Shown here: piece after piece, positions 11,087 through 20,032 of the stretch
Position numbering within the stretch: position 1 is the stretch's first letter
Layout of the letters: every line of letters begins with the position of its first letter
Translations under genes and position numbers: made by a program
Assembly (NCBI RefSeq): GCF_036345015.1
Contig: NZ_CP084098.1
Span: 1,625,326-1,689,325 of the forward strand
DNA length: 64,000 bases
Origin: Cyanobacterium sp. Dongsha4
Lineage (GTDB): Bacteria > Cyanobacteriota > Cyanobacteriia > Cyanobacteriales > Cyanobacteriaceae
Direction: 5' to 3'
The notes under the pieces: generated by a model
What the model saw: the letters and a program-made list of their open reading frames with translations, nothing else
The model's database searches: none
Told to the model about the DNA's origin: nothing

Positions 11087-12109
11087 CTAAACCCAATCTC
11101 TACCTGTTAAGAAATAATCAGTTAATCGGGCTTCGGGTGAACCTTTTTCGGGGGTGTAGCAGTATTCCCAACGGGTGAGAGGAGGTAAAGACATTAAAAT
11201 CGACTCGGTGCGCCCATTGGTTTGTAAACCGAAAATAGTACCACGATCATAAACTAAGTTAAACTCCACATAACGTCCTCGGCGGTATAATTGGAAGTTG
11301 CGCTCTCTTTCCCCGTATTCGGTATTGCGATGACGCTCAATAATGGGTAAATATGCAGGTAAGAAAGCATCTCCACAACTTTGAGCAAAAGCAAATAAAT
11401 CTTCCCAATTACGAGACACTTTGCCTACTTTTTCACTGTAAGCATTGGCTTCTCCATCGGCATTTGAACCAGCGTAGAGAATACCGCTATCATCTTGATA
11501 GTCAAAGAAAATACCGCCAATTCCTCTGGCTTCTTTGCGATGTTTTAAGTAGAAATATTCATCACACCAACGCTTGAAAGTAGGATAATATTCTTTATGA
11601 TGACGATCGCACGCATCTTTATGAACTTGATGGAAATGAATAGCATCTTCTTCAAAAGCATAATAAGGAGTTAAATCTGCACCTCCTGCAAACCACCAGA
11701 TAGGACCTGCTTCAAAATAACGATAGTTGAGGTGAACTGTAGGAATATAGGGGTTTTTAGGATGCAATACCATAGAAGTACCTGTAGCGTAAAATCCATG
11801 ACCAGCCCCTTCAGGACGTTGCATTAAAATAGAAGGAGGTAAAGTGTCACCCCAAACCTCAGAAAAATTAACACCACCTTGCTCAAAAATACCACCATCA
11901 CGAATAACTCTGGTGCGTCCACCGCCACCCTCTTCTCTTTCCCATTTATCTTCACGGAAACGGGCTTTGCCGTCGATTTCTTCCAATCCCTGACAAATTT
12001 TGTCTTGTAAATCCATTACAAAACGTTTCGCTTTCTCACGGGCATCGCTAGGGGGTAAAACTCTTTTTGTATCGTTGTTTATTAAAGGTTGGTTAACTAA
12101 ACTGCTCAT
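11087..12109 (-). CDS. hemF: Oxygen-dependent coproporphyrinogen III oxidase
   Basis: This 340-residue soluble enzyme converts coproporphyrinogen III to protoporphyrinogen IX with O2, in the shared haem/chlorophyll pathway. Family signatures are visible throughout: [68 protein letters not shown] and the C-terminal [17 protein letters not shown]. The start MSSLVNQPL gives the normal length. It is divergent from acsF with a 264-bp spacer. Both enzymes need O2 and act in the same pathway, so shared control through the spacer is plausible. Confidence 0.97.
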   Translation of the reverse strand: MSSLVNQPLINNDTKRVLPPSDAREKAKRFVMDLQDKICQGLEEIDGKARFREDKWEREEGGGGRTRVIRDGGIFEQGGVNFSEVWGDTLPPSILMQRPEGAGHGFYATGTSMVLHPKNPYIPTVHLNYRYFEAGPIWWFAGGADLTPYYAFEEDAIHFHQVHKDACDRHHKEYYPTFKRWCDEYFYLKHRKEARGIGGIFFDYQDDSGILYAGSNADGEANAYSEKVGKVSRNWEDLFAFAQSCGDAFLPAYLPIIERHRNTEYGERERNFQLYRRGRYVEFNLVYDRGTIFGLQTNGRTESILMSLPPLTRWEYCYTPEKGSPEARLTDYFLTGRDWV

Positions 12110-12373
12110 ATTATTTTTAGACTGTTTAAAATATTCTTTTCATAACTATAAAGCGATGATTAGATAAATGTCATCCCTACTTAATAAAACTTCACATGAA
12201 TAAATTAAGAATCAATAAACTCTTCTACTTATAAATTTTAATTATTAACTCCTAACTCCTAACTCCTAATCCCGAACTCAATTTCTCAAATTAAGTAATG
12301 TAAACATTAATGCAGAGATCCACCTTTTGAGTTAAAATCGTAAAAATAAAATATAACAATTAAGTAATTAAAG
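12110..12373. promoter_or_regulatory. Divergent hemF-acsF regulatory region
   Basis: The 264-bp spacer lies between two genes transcribed outward and must hold both promoters. It contains three exact AACTCCT heptamers at 12247-12267. Close to acsF it has an AT-rich stretch (TTGAGT near 12326 and TATAAC near 12351, about 19 bp apart) that could be a promoter, but the match is weak and I do not call a start site. Confidence 0.45.
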
Positions 12374-13435
12374 ATGACCGCAACCGCAATTAAACCCCAA
12401 AGTGATAAAAAGAAAGAATTAAAAGAAACTTTATTAACCCCTAGATTTTATACCACTGACTTTAAGGCGATCGCAGAAATGGACATTTCCGCCCAAGAAA
12501 AGGAATTACGGGCGATGTTGCAGGAGATGAAAAACGACTATAATCGCAATCACTTTGTTAGAGATGAAGAATTTGAACAAACATGGGATCATTTAGATGA
12601 ACAAACAAGATCCGCTTTTATCGATTTCCTTGAAAGATCCTGTACTTCCGAATTTTCTGGATTTATCCTCTTTAAAGAAATTTCTCGCCGTATCAAGGAT
12701 AAAAACCCCTTATTGTCCGAAATTTTTAGCTTAATGGCAAGGGATGAGGCGCGTCATGCAGGATTTTTAAATAAAGCCATGAGTGATTTTAATATTACCC
12801 TTGATTTAGGATATTTGACCAAAAATAGAGTTTATACTTTCTTTAAACCTGAATGGGTGATTTATGCTGTATATTTATCCGAAAAAATCGGTTATTGGCG
12901 TTATATCTTAATGTATCGTCACTTAGAAAAAAATCCTCAATACAAATTTTATCCTCTTTTCAAAAAATTTGAGCATTGGTGTCAAGACGAAAGCCGTCAC
13001 GGTGACATTTTTAACGCCTTATTACGCTCTCAATTTTCCATGTGGCAAGGATGGCAAGCGAAATTATGGTCAAAATTCTTCCTCTTATCGGTATTTGCAA
13101 CCCATACTTTAACCGTACATGAAAGAGAGGATTTTTATGAATCCGTTGGTTTAGATGCCAAAGAGTACGATCGCCAAGTCATCGAAAGAACCAATCACAC
13201 TGCGGCAAAAGCCTTTCCCGTCATATTGGACACCAACCATCCCAAGTTTTTTGCAGGTTTAGAAAAATGTTCGGAATATAACTTGCAGATGTCTAAAATC
13301 GATGAAAGCAATCAACCCAGTTTCATCAAAGCCTTAAGAAAACTTCCCTTGCAAATTGCCATTTTCTTTAATTTACTCGGCTTATACTTTATTAAATCGG
13401 TAAATGCAGAAGAACTAAGAGGCGTAGTCAACTAA
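12374..13435 (+). CDS. acsF: Mg-protoporphyrin IX monomethyl ester oxidative cyclase, aerobic
   Basis: The 353-residue diiron enzyme forms the isocyclic E ring of chlorophyll in an O2-dependent reaction. The ferritin-like diiron ligands are visible as two D-E-x-R-H motifs (DEARH with Glu125/His128, DESRH with Glu206/His209) plus upstream acidic residues in RDEEFEQTWDHLD and CTSEFSGF. Length and C-terminus fit the AcsF/ChlA family. Cyanobacteria often carry two paralogues (aerobic and low-oxygen). The pairing with hemF rather than hemN and ho2 suggests the aerobic form, which is inference from context. Confidence 0.95.
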   Translation: MTATAIKPQSDKKKELKETLLTPRFYTTDFKAIAEMDISAQEKELRAMLQEMKNDYNRNHFVRDEEFEQTWDHLDEQTRSAFIDFLERSCTSEFSGFILFKEISRRIKDKNPLLSEIFSLMARDEARHAGFLNKAMSDFNITLDLGYLTKNRVYTFFKPEWVIYAVYLSEKIGYWRYILMYRHLEKNPQYKFYPLFKKFEHWCQDESRHGDIFNALLRSQFSMWQGWQAKLWSKFFLLSVFATHTLTVHEREDFYESVGLDAKEYDRQVIERTNHTAAKAFPVILDTNHPKFFAGLEKCSEYNLQMSKIDESNQPSFIKALRKLPLQIAIFFNLLGLYFIKSVNAEELRGVVN

Positions 13436-13437
13436 AA

Positions 13438-13475
13438 AGAGTTCGGAGTTCAGAGTTCGGGGTTAGGAGTTAAAA
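13438..13475. repeat. Degenerate heptamer repeats after acsF
   Basis: The run gagttcggagttcagagtt, then cggggttaggagtta, is a degenerate array of the AGTTCGG/AGTTAGG heptamer, the reverse complement of the CCGAACT and CCTAACT units used elsewhere in the window. Confidence 0.6.
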
Positions 13476-13596
13476 CAATCGATTCAATTAGAAAGGCGAT
13501 CGCAAAAGAATCTGCTATGTATAAAATCTTTTGTGTCTTTGCAATGAAAAATCGACACTGTATCTGGAAAAAATAGTTATTATTCTCCAAAAGGGG

Positions 13597-13615
13597 AGGG
13601 GGCGTAAAGCCCCCT
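13597..13615. terminator. GC-rich hairpin between acsF and pdhA
   Basis: AGGGGGC (597-603) pairs with GCCCCCT (609-615) around a GTAAA loop, all within 13597-13615. Only the minus-strand side is followed by a short T tract (CCCCTTTT). It sits between convergent genes and may terminate one or both transcripts. Confidence 0.5.
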
Positions 13616-13720
13616 GTTAGGAATGAAGTTCGGAGTTTGGAGTCGCTAACTATTATAGCGAAAAAAAATATAGTTGGGAGCTTTTTTCAAATTTTATTTA
13701 TAAAACCCCATCACAGTTAG

Positions 13721-14752
13721 TTAATCATCAGCAAAAACATAACGATATAATTCAGAGCCATCGGGTTCAGGACTAGATTCCGCAAACTCTACAGCTTCTT
13801 CAATCAAAGCGGTAATTTTTTTATCGATCGCATCTAACTCTTCTCTGGTAGCAATTTTATTATCCGTGATATACTTGCCAAATTGAATAATAGGATCTTT
13901 TGCGTTCCAAAATTCTTTTTCAGCTGGGTCTCTCAATTCATCAGGATCAGCCAAAGAGTGACCACGAAAACGATAAGTTAATGTTTCAATTAAGGTAGGT
14001 CCTTCCCCTGCCCTTGCCCGTGCGATCGCTTTTTGTGCTACATCTCTAACAGCCAATAAATCCATTCCATCGACTTCATAACCCTCCATATTGAAAACAC
14101 TAGCTTTCTTATAGATTTCAGTTTGAGAAGCCGCCCTTTCATGAGCCATACCAATTGCCCATTTATTATTTTCTACCACGAAAAGAATTGGTAACTTCCA
14201 CAATGCCGCCATATTGAGACATTCAAAAAACTGCCCATTATTAGTAGTACCATCCCCAAAGAAACAAGCAGTCACCTGATCAAAATTAGTCTCACCCAAA
14301 ACCTTACGACGATACATACTTTGATAAGCCGCCCCTAAAGCCACGGGGATACCTTCCCCAATAAAAGCATAACCACCTAATAACTTATGCTCGGCAGAAA
14401 ACATGTGCATCGAACCGCCACGCCCTTTACTACACCCAGTCGCTTTACCAAATAATTCCGCCATAACCTCCTTCGCAGGTACACCACTACTTAAAGCATG
14501 GACATGATCTCTATAGGTACTGCAAACATAGTCTTCTCCCGGACGCATAGACTTAATAATACCGCTAGAAACAGCTTCTTGCCCATTGTAGAGGTGAACA
14601 AAACCGAACATTCTACCACGATAATACATTTCAGCGCACTTATCCTCAAACATACGCCCTAAAACCATGTCCTCATAATACATGAGGCTTTCTTCTTTAT
14701 TAATTTTAACTTTGGAGTTATCAAATTTAGGTATAGTTCTTTCTTTTACCAT
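13721..14752 (-). CDS. pdhA: Pyruvate dehydrogenase E1 component, alpha subunit
   Basis: The 343-residue protein is the thiamin-diphosphate-binding half of pyruvate dehydrogenase E1, feeding acetyl-CoA synthesis. The TPP motif runs from GDG at 166-168 to ENN at 194-196 ([20 protein letters not shown]). Other signatures are [21 protein letters not shown] and the phosphorylation-loop region [16 protein letters not shown]. The gene is single here; the beta subunit and E2/E3 genes are not adjacent, which is common in cyanobacteria. Confidence 0.95.
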   Translation of the reverse strand: MVKERTIPKFDNSKVKINKEESLMYYEDMVLGRMFEDKCAEMYYRGRMFGFVHLYNGQEAVSSGIIKSMRPGEDYVCSTYRDHVHALSSGVPAKEVMAELFGKATGCSKGRGGSMHMFSAEHKLLGGYAFIGEGIPVALGAAYQSMYRRKVLGETNFDQVTACFFGDGTTNNGQFFECLNMAALWKLPILFVVENNKWAIGMAHERAASQTEIYKKASVFNMEGYEVDGMDLLAVRDVAQKAIARARAGEGPTLIETLTYRFRGHSLADPDELRDPAEKEFWNAKDPIIQFGKYITDNKIATREELDAIDKKITALIEEAVEFAESSPEPDGSELYRYVFADD

Positions 14753-14996
14753 AAGATTTTATTTTAGTTGCCAATTAACAATTATTTCATTATCTATGAT
14801 TAATCGGCAATTAGAATTAACGATTCAATAATTATTTATCTCCTAATATTTGACCTTGCTGATTAAATTACTTAAAGATGCTTGTGAAGTTCTTTTAATT
14901 ATATATTTCCTTTAATTGTATATATGATGAATAGAAAATATTTGTGGCAATATATCAATTTCTCTCTTATTACGAAAGCTATAATAAAACCACATT

Positions 14997-15027
14997 CCCC
15001 CCTTATTAAGGGGGGTTAGGGGGGATC
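14997..15027 (+). repeat. G/C-tract palindromic repeat, left copy at the DUF559 gene
   Basis: C6 (14997-15002), a TTATTAA core, G6 (15010-15015), TTA, G6 and ATC. The first part folds into an 8-bp hairpin. The whole unit is the near-exact reverse complement of the repeat at 15395-15424, so the two form an inverted pair around the DUF559 gene. Confidence 0.85.
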
Positions 15028-15041
15028 AAAACAAGAATTTT

Positions 15042-15449
15042 ATGACAGATTTTTATTTACCATACAACAAACAATTAATTCCCAGAGCAAAAGAATTAAG
15101 GCAAAATATGACCATGCCTGAGAAAAAACGATGATCAGAATATTTGCGTCATAACTCTTTCAAATTCATGAAACAACGCTTGATCAATGACTTTATAGTA
15201 GATTTTTACTGTGCAAAAGCAAAACTTGTCATCGAAATTGATGGAGATACCCATTTTACAAATGACGGTATCGCTTATGATCTAACTAGAACTGCCATCT
15301 TAGAGAGTTATGGATTAAAAGTAATTCGGTTTACTAATCATGACGTGATTCACTCTTTTGAAGGTGTTTGTCAAGCTATAGAAAAAGCTCTTGAGATCCC
15401 CCCACCCCCCCTTAATAAGGGGGGCTCAATACAGGCTTTTAGAAAATAG
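15042..15449 (+). pseudogene. DUF559 endonuclease-like gene with an in-frame TGA
   Basis: ATG at 15042 opens a frame that reads to codon 30 (..RQNMTMPEKKR), meets TGA at 15132-15134 and then continues in the same frame (SEYLRHNSFKFMKQ..) to the stop at 15449. DUF559 proteins (Vsr-like endonuclease fold) normally have a Trp at this point (EKxLWxxLR), so a TGG-to-TGA change explains the break. The downstream part keeps the core IVDFYCAKAKLVIEIDGDTH and the helix after it. Re-initiation at TTG 15144 would give 101 residues lacking the N-terminal helix. The last codons (PPPPLNKGG) are encoded by the flanking repeat. It is a recent pseudogene, a readthrough case or a sequence error. Confidence 0.8.
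15395..15424 (-). repeat. G/C-tract palindromic repeat, right copy at the DUF559 gene
   Basis: GATC, C6, A, C7, TTAATAA and G6. It is inverted relative to 14997-15027 and differs from it only around the spacer between the C tracts. It overlaps the 3' coding end of the DUF559 gene. Confidence 0.85.
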
Positions 15450-15677
15450 TTGAACTTAGTAATTGACCCACCAAAAAATTCCAGGCAATAACTTCATCTT
15501 TACAAAAACTTTATATAGCAATTTAAGTAGTATTACGGTTATGTAAATCTCTTTTTTCGGGCAATATGGTAGTTAGAGATCCTATGTGTAAATAATCAAT
15601 ACAAAACCAGATTTATAAGTAATATTTTATATCCATAACTTAACCTTAAACTGCTAGAGAAAAAAGAGGAAATTGCC

Positions 15678-18005
15678 ATGTTAACCAACAATCAAAACGA
15701 AAATCCGAAAAAACCCCTAGTTACTAACTTTATCCGTAATTTATTACCCTTCGGTGTCAGAAGTCAACAGGGTTCAACTCTTCCAATGGCGATCGGTTTA
15801 GGCAGTGCCATGATGGTTGTGGGAACTCTGGCAATTATGAAAGGTGGGCAGGAGAATACAAATACTACATCCTCAGAGCAAACCAAACAAGCCCTTGCTA
15901 TAGCAGAGGGAGGAGTAGAAAATACTTTATACAAGTTTACTCAAGGGGAAAAAGGGGCAAATAAATATTTATTACTAGCACAATATGATAAGTACAATGG
16001 TGGATGGAAAACTCCTACAGATGAAGATGTTTTGAAAAAATTGAGCAATGGTAAAACAGATAAGTCTGGCAATCCTGTAATTGAACAAGCAAACGGTTGT
16101 AATAGTGAAAATGGAACGGCGGTTTTAGATACATCAAAAGATCCAGAAGACTTATACAAGCCGATTATTAGTAATGCGGGGGCTACCTTTGATGGTGGTA
16201 AAATAGGTCAAGATTCATTCGAGTTACTTTCTTCCAAATACAATAAAAATAATGAGTCAACGGAATTTGAGATAGTTGGGAAAAAAGCTAATAATCCATC
16301 TCAGGCTAAATACACGGTTGTAGTGCCAGTTGCGATTACTCCTCCTACTATTAACACTACTAATAGTCCAGCAACTGCGGCAGGATTAATGGCAAAAGAT
16401 ATGAACACGAAAGGAATGGCAATTTTTACTAATACCTCTATTTGTACTGACCCTGAAACAGGGGGAAGTTGTGGTAGTGATATTACTATAAGCGATGCTA
16501 GTTATTGTAGTGATGGAGTTTTAGGCGTAGATACGAGCAAAGACTATTCTTCTCTGAGCAATAATGAACAAGGAGAATATTCTCAGCTAGAAAAAATGAT
16601 GGGGGTTGACAAAAATGGTTTTCGTGCTCCTGATAATAAAAAACCGAGCAATATTGTCATTACTTCCACAGAAATTCCTGCAACTCCCGTCGCTCCTTCT
16701 GGTGCAAAAATTCTTTATGTGGATATGAGTACTGGTGCGATTACAACTCAGGTCATGGCAAATCTTCCCAATCAAAATGTAGTTGCATCCTCAAGTCAAT
16801 GGAGAAATTTATTTTCTTCAGCCTTCAGTCATCTCTGGCAATGGATTGATGCTCCTGCATATGCTCAAAGTTCTCCTTCTGATTTGGTAAACATAGCAAA
16901 AAGTAATGCCTCTCAAATAGCGAATCTTGCAAGTGCAAATCCCAGTAACTCAAGTATCCAAACTGCAAATCAAACTGCTTCAAGTGCGGTCGCAGATGCA
17001 GAAAAAGCTCTAGCTGATTTAGTAGCAGAACAAGGCAAAAAAAATCCGAGTCAAAGAAAAATAGACGCATATTTAGCAACTATTAATACAGCCATTACCA
17101 CAACAACGACTCAACTTGCTATTGCTCAAGCGCAGGCCGCCATCGCATCTAGTGGAGGTTCAGGCAGTTCTAGCGGCTCTTCTAGTGGCTCTAATGGTTC
17201 TGGTAGTTCTGGCACTAGCTATACAATCAGAATGGATAAAAAAGATGTTTATATTGATCTTGATCAAGAACCTTTTGCGAGTGCCTTTATTGAGGAAATG
17301 GTAGATGGCGAACTTTACCACGCTATTTACATTCAGGCTCAAAATCTTGATAGTGTTGGTGACGATATTAATGTTGTTATAGACAAAACTGCACTGGAAA
17401 ACATTACCGTCAATGGCAAAAATATTGATGCAGAAAAAATGATAGTAAGACTTTATGTTTCTGAAAATACTTCTTTAGGGGGTAATTCCTCAGTTAATGT
17501 TTACAACAGCAGTGATAAAAGAATAACTGGTTCAACAGAGGATGAAAGAAAACAAATTGCTTCTTTAAGAATAATAGGGGGCAATGCGGACGGTACTCCT
17601 GTGGGTGACTTGGCTTGGACGATGAAGGGAACAGTTTGTATTATGGGACACATTCATGCTCCTACGGCAACAGTTTCTCTACCTCAAGGTAATGGTTGTG
17701 GTAACAGTGGTGGACAAACTCCCATATCTTTGAATACTGTAGCGGCTGATGAGTATGGCAGTGGTAACTATGTTTCTATTGGTAGCAGTGTAGGAACTCC
17801 AAATGTTTTTGGTGCTATTTGGGTTAAAAATTTCACAAACAGTTCTAATGGTGCTTCTGGTGCATTTTACGAAAATCCATCACTTACTCAAAATTTGATC
17901 GCAGAGTTCGGTAATGCTTATCCTTCCATTGGCGGTAGTACAGAAGGAAATGCTCAAATAAACTTAGAGCTAACCCGAAGAATTGTAAGAGATAAGGTTA
18001 ATTAA
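15678..18005 (+). CDS. Large PilX-like prepilin/secreted surface protein
   Basis: The 775-residue protein starts after AGAGGAAATTGCC with a short basic leader and a pilin-like hydrophobic helix (QQGSTLPMAIGLGSAMMVVG, about 31-50), then ALAIAEGGVENTLYKF, which recalls PilX N-terminal regions. Gly32 followed by a hydrophobic helix fits a type III signal, but the usual Glu at +5 is missing. The exported part has Cys residues, an Ala/Gln-rich helical stretch (about 400-485), a Ser/Gly linker (about 492-515) and a C-terminal beta-rich domain with GTVCIMGHIHAPTATVSLPQ. It may be a minor pilin or pilus-linked surface protein. No pil genes adjoin it. Confidence 0.55.
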   Translation: MLTNNQNENPKKPLVTNFIRNLLPFGVRSQQGSTLPMAIGLGSAMMVVGTLAIMKGGQENTNTTSSEQTKQALAIAEGGVENTLYKFTQGEKGANKYLLLAQYDKYNGGWKTPTDEDVLKKLSNGKTDKSGNPVIEQANGCNSENGTAVLDTSKDPEDLYKPIISNAGATFDGGKIGQDSFELLSSKYNKNNESTEFEIVGKKANNPSQAKYTVVVPVAITPPTINTTNSPATAAGLMAKDMNTKGMAIFTNTSICTDPETGGSCGSDITISDASYCSDGVLGVDTSKDYSSLSNNEQGEYSQLEKMMGVDKNGFRAPDNKKPSNIVITSTEIPATPVAPSGAKILYVDMSTGAITTQVMANLPNQNVVASSSQWRNLFSSAFSHLWQWIDAPAYAQSSPSDLVNIAKSNASQIANLASANPSNSSIQTANQTASSAVADAEKALADLVAEQGKKNPSQRKIDAYLATINTAITTTTTQLAIAQAQAAIASSGGSGSSSGSSSGSNGSGSSGTSYTIRMDKKDVYIDLDQEPFASAFIEEMVDGELYHAIYIQAQNLDSVGDDINVVIDKTALENITVNGKNIDAEKMIVRLYVSENTSLGGNSSVNVYNSSDKRITGSTEDERKQIASLRIIGGNADGTPVGDLAWTMKGTVCIMGHIHAPTATVSLPQGNGCGNSGGQTPISLNTVAADEYGSGNYVSIGSSVGTPNVFGAIWVKNFTNSSNGASGAFYENPSLTQNLIAEFGNAYPSIGGSTEGNAQINLELTRRIVRDKVN

Positions 18006-18042
18006 CAACTCTAAAAAAGCAAAAAAGCAACAAACGAATGAT

Positions 18043-18066
18043 CGCCTCTTCGGGGGCGTTTTTTTT
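18043..18066 (+). terminator. Rho-independent terminator of the PilX-like gene
   Basis: CGCCTC (18043-18048), a TTCG loop and GGGGCG (18053-18058) form a 6-bp stem with one G-T pair, followed by eight T. It lies 38 bp after the stop codon at 18005. Confidence 0.85.
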
Positions 18067-18139
18067 GTGGGATTGAGATATAAACAAGAAAAGATTAAGC
18101 TATGATTGAACTAACAATTAATCAATATTGTAGGTAGTT

Positions 18140-18535
18140 ATGTGGGGTAAATTTCAACAGAGTGAACTTAGAATAGAAGTCTCCGCCGATGAAAAGAAAT
18201 TAAAGGATAGTCTTCTGAGCATTGAACAATTAGAAAAATGGTTTTTTCCCCTTAAGTTTCAGGATAAGCGTCCAAATCAACTAGAATCAGGGGATAAGTT
18301 CACCATTAAATTAGGATTAGTTGAAGTAAGAAATGAGGTAGAAATAATAAATAGTAATTGTATCCGCTTTTTATTAAGTGGAGGAATTGACGGCTATCAA
18401 GAATGGTGTTGGGGTGATGGATGGATTCAATCTCGCTTAGAAGGTGTGTCAATACTACCCTTGAATTTTGCCCAAACGATGAATTTATTAAGGTTAAGAA
18501 CTTTTGTGGGTGCAAGAATCGAGGAGAGAAAATAA
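18140..18535 (+). CDS. Conserved-looking protein, possibly START/SRPBCC-like
   Basis: The 131-residue soluble protein has no signal or membrane segment. Features include an early helix (EQLEKWFFPLKFQ), a beta-rich middle (GDKFTIKLGLVEVRNEVEII), a Trp-rich turn (GYQEWCWGDGWIQSRLEGV) and a final long helix (NFAQTMNLLRLRTFVGARIE). Helix-strand-long-helix order with aromatic residues in the middle fits a polyketide-cyclase/START-like fold, but I do not recognise the family with certainty. A TPR gene follows 90 bp downstream on the same strand and may be co-transcribed. Confidence 0.55.
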   Translation: MWGKFQQSELRIEVSADEKKLKDSLLSIEQLEKWFFPLKFQDKRPNQLESGDKFTIKLGLVEVRNEVEIINSNCIRFLLSGGIDGYQEWCWGDGWIQSRLEGVSILPLNFAQTMNLLRLRTFVGARIEERK

Positions 18536-18625
18536 TAAATAATTTGCTAAAGAATATCGATTATTTTGAGATCATCAATTATGATCAAATATTAAAAGAG
18601 AGGGAAATCTGAAACTGAGAAAACA

Positions 18626-19813
18626 ATGATTGAAAGAATTGGGCAATGGTTAAAATTAATTCCAACAACCATTCAACCCTATGATCCTGAAAAGGATGAT
18701 GTGAAAGGTAAGAATGGGGATTCAATTGCCACTCATCCTGTGGTTAAAGATGGAGATTTAGAATTTTTGTTTTATCAGTTATTAGAAGGGGTTGCTAACG
18801 GGTGGCAAGAGTCTCGTATTGAGCAATTTTTTGAGAAATTAGAGCCGAGAATTTCCCTTGAAACTTGGTTAGATTGGTTACAGCGTTACCGTAATCAGTT
18901 AATTAAGTCTTCTCATGCTCATAGTCAATTGGCAGTAAGAATGATTCGTTTAGGTGAATTGACGGCAACATTACCTTTTATGCGAGGGGTGGGAGATTTA
19001 GCTTATGAAATAGGTAAAGAGTTATTAAATCAGACAAAAAATAACAATTTTGTTAATTCCTTCAATTCCCATCATCAAGACAATATAGATAAAAATATAG
19101 ATAAAACTGAAGATAAAACGCCTACAAATGAAGTAACCGAAAGTTTAACCGCAAAAATAAACTCTCCTACATCATTAGGTGAATTACTATCTCTATTACA
19201 AAAAGATGAAAGTTTTGCTTCTGAAATTGCCCATCAGTTAAACTTAAATACGGCTGATCCTAGTGTAATTATTGCTAAAATTGTTGAGCAAACAGAATCT
19301 GATTCTTTACCTATTTTTTCTGGTTCTATTTCTGAAGAATTAGTAGAATATTTATTTAATTTAGGCTTAGAAAAAGCGTCAGCAGGAGATTTTGAAGAGG
19401 CTTTAATTTCATGGAATCAGGCTGTAACTCTTAACCCTGATTTTGCTCCCGCTTGGCATAACAAAGGTAGTGCTTTAGCTTACTTGAATCGTTTACCAGA
19501 AGCAGTTCAAAGTTTTGATCAGGCGATCGCACTTAATGTAAATGACCTCGACTCTTGGTATGATAGGGGGAGTGCTTTATTTAGCATGAGACAGTGGCAA
19601 GAAGCAATCATTAGTTGGGAAAGAGTAATTGGGATTCAACCTAATCATTATCAGGCGTGGTATCATCGTGGTCTAGCCCTAGAAAAACTAAAAAAATTAG
19701 GGGATGCTTTGAATAGTTACGGAAAATGTTTAAGTATTAATCCTCTTTTTACTCCAGCCCAGAAACGACAAGAAAAATTAAATTTGCTTCTTTCCTCTGA
19801 TTCAGAAAATTAA
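18626..19813 (+). CDS. TPR-repeat protein
   Basis: The 395-residue protein has an N-terminal helical region (about 1-135; FLFYQLLEGVANGWQESRIE), a low-complexity Asn/Asp linker (about 136-170) and at least three C-terminal tetratricopeptide repeats (about 250-380: ALISWNQAVTLNPDFAPAWH, AVQSFDQAIALNVNDLDSWY, AIISWERVIGIQPNHYQAWY). TPRs mediate protein binding. The N-terminal region is unassigned. The ATG at 18626 is preceded by GAGAAAACA. Confidence 0.8.
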   Translation: MIERIGQWLKLIPTTIQPYDPEKDDVKGKNGDSIATHPVVKDGDLEFLFYQLLEGVANGWQESRIEQFFEKLEPRISLETWLDWLQRYRNQLIKSSHAHSQLAVRMIRLGELTATLPFMRGVGDLAYEIGKELLNQTKNNNFVNSFNSHHQDNIDKNIDKTEDKTPTNEVTESLTAKINSPTSLGELLSLLQKDESFASEIAHQLNLNTADPSVIIAKIVEQTESDSLPIFSGSISEELVEYLFNLGLEKASAGDFEEALISWNQAVTLNPDFAPAWHNKGSALAYLNRLPEAVQSFDQAIALNVNDLDSWYDRGSALFSMRQWQEAIISWERVIGIQPNHYQAWYHRGLALEKLKKLGDALNSYGKCLSINPLFTPAQKRQEKLNLLLSSDSEN

Positions 19814-19844
19814 AATTTAATCATGGTCTTTTTTGGTTATATTT

Positions 19845-20018
19845 AATCTGAGTTCAGGATAAATTTTCATCTATGAGTGATAGCGAAAAGGGCAAGAGGC
19901 AAAGTAAAAAGGGCAAAGGTGAATAGTGTTGGGGTGAATAGTTGATAATTAAGAATTAAAAATTAAAAACTCTAAACTCCGAACCCTTATCCGATATTCT
20001 TAAACTGAATTGAGGTTA
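19845..20018 (+). repeat. Composite spacer repeat, fullest copy
   Basis: The left end (taatctgagttcaggataaa) and the right end read on the other strand (taacctcaattcagtttaag) agree at 14 of 20 positions, giving imperfect terminal inverted repeats. Inside are ttttcatctatgagtgatag, GGGCAAGAGGCAAA-type repeats, gttgataattaagaattaaa and a degenerate CCGAAC segment. The same parts recur at 1291-1435, 6801-6982, 25993-26126 and 32064-32256. Confidence 0.65.
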
Positions 20019-20032
20019 TTTATGAATCGTTT

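Noticed and set aside
13580-13625. GC-rich hairpin near acsF as another G/C-tract palindrome
   Set aside because: It lacks the second C6 tract, the TTATTAA/TCGAGA core and the flank words, so it is better read as a terminator.
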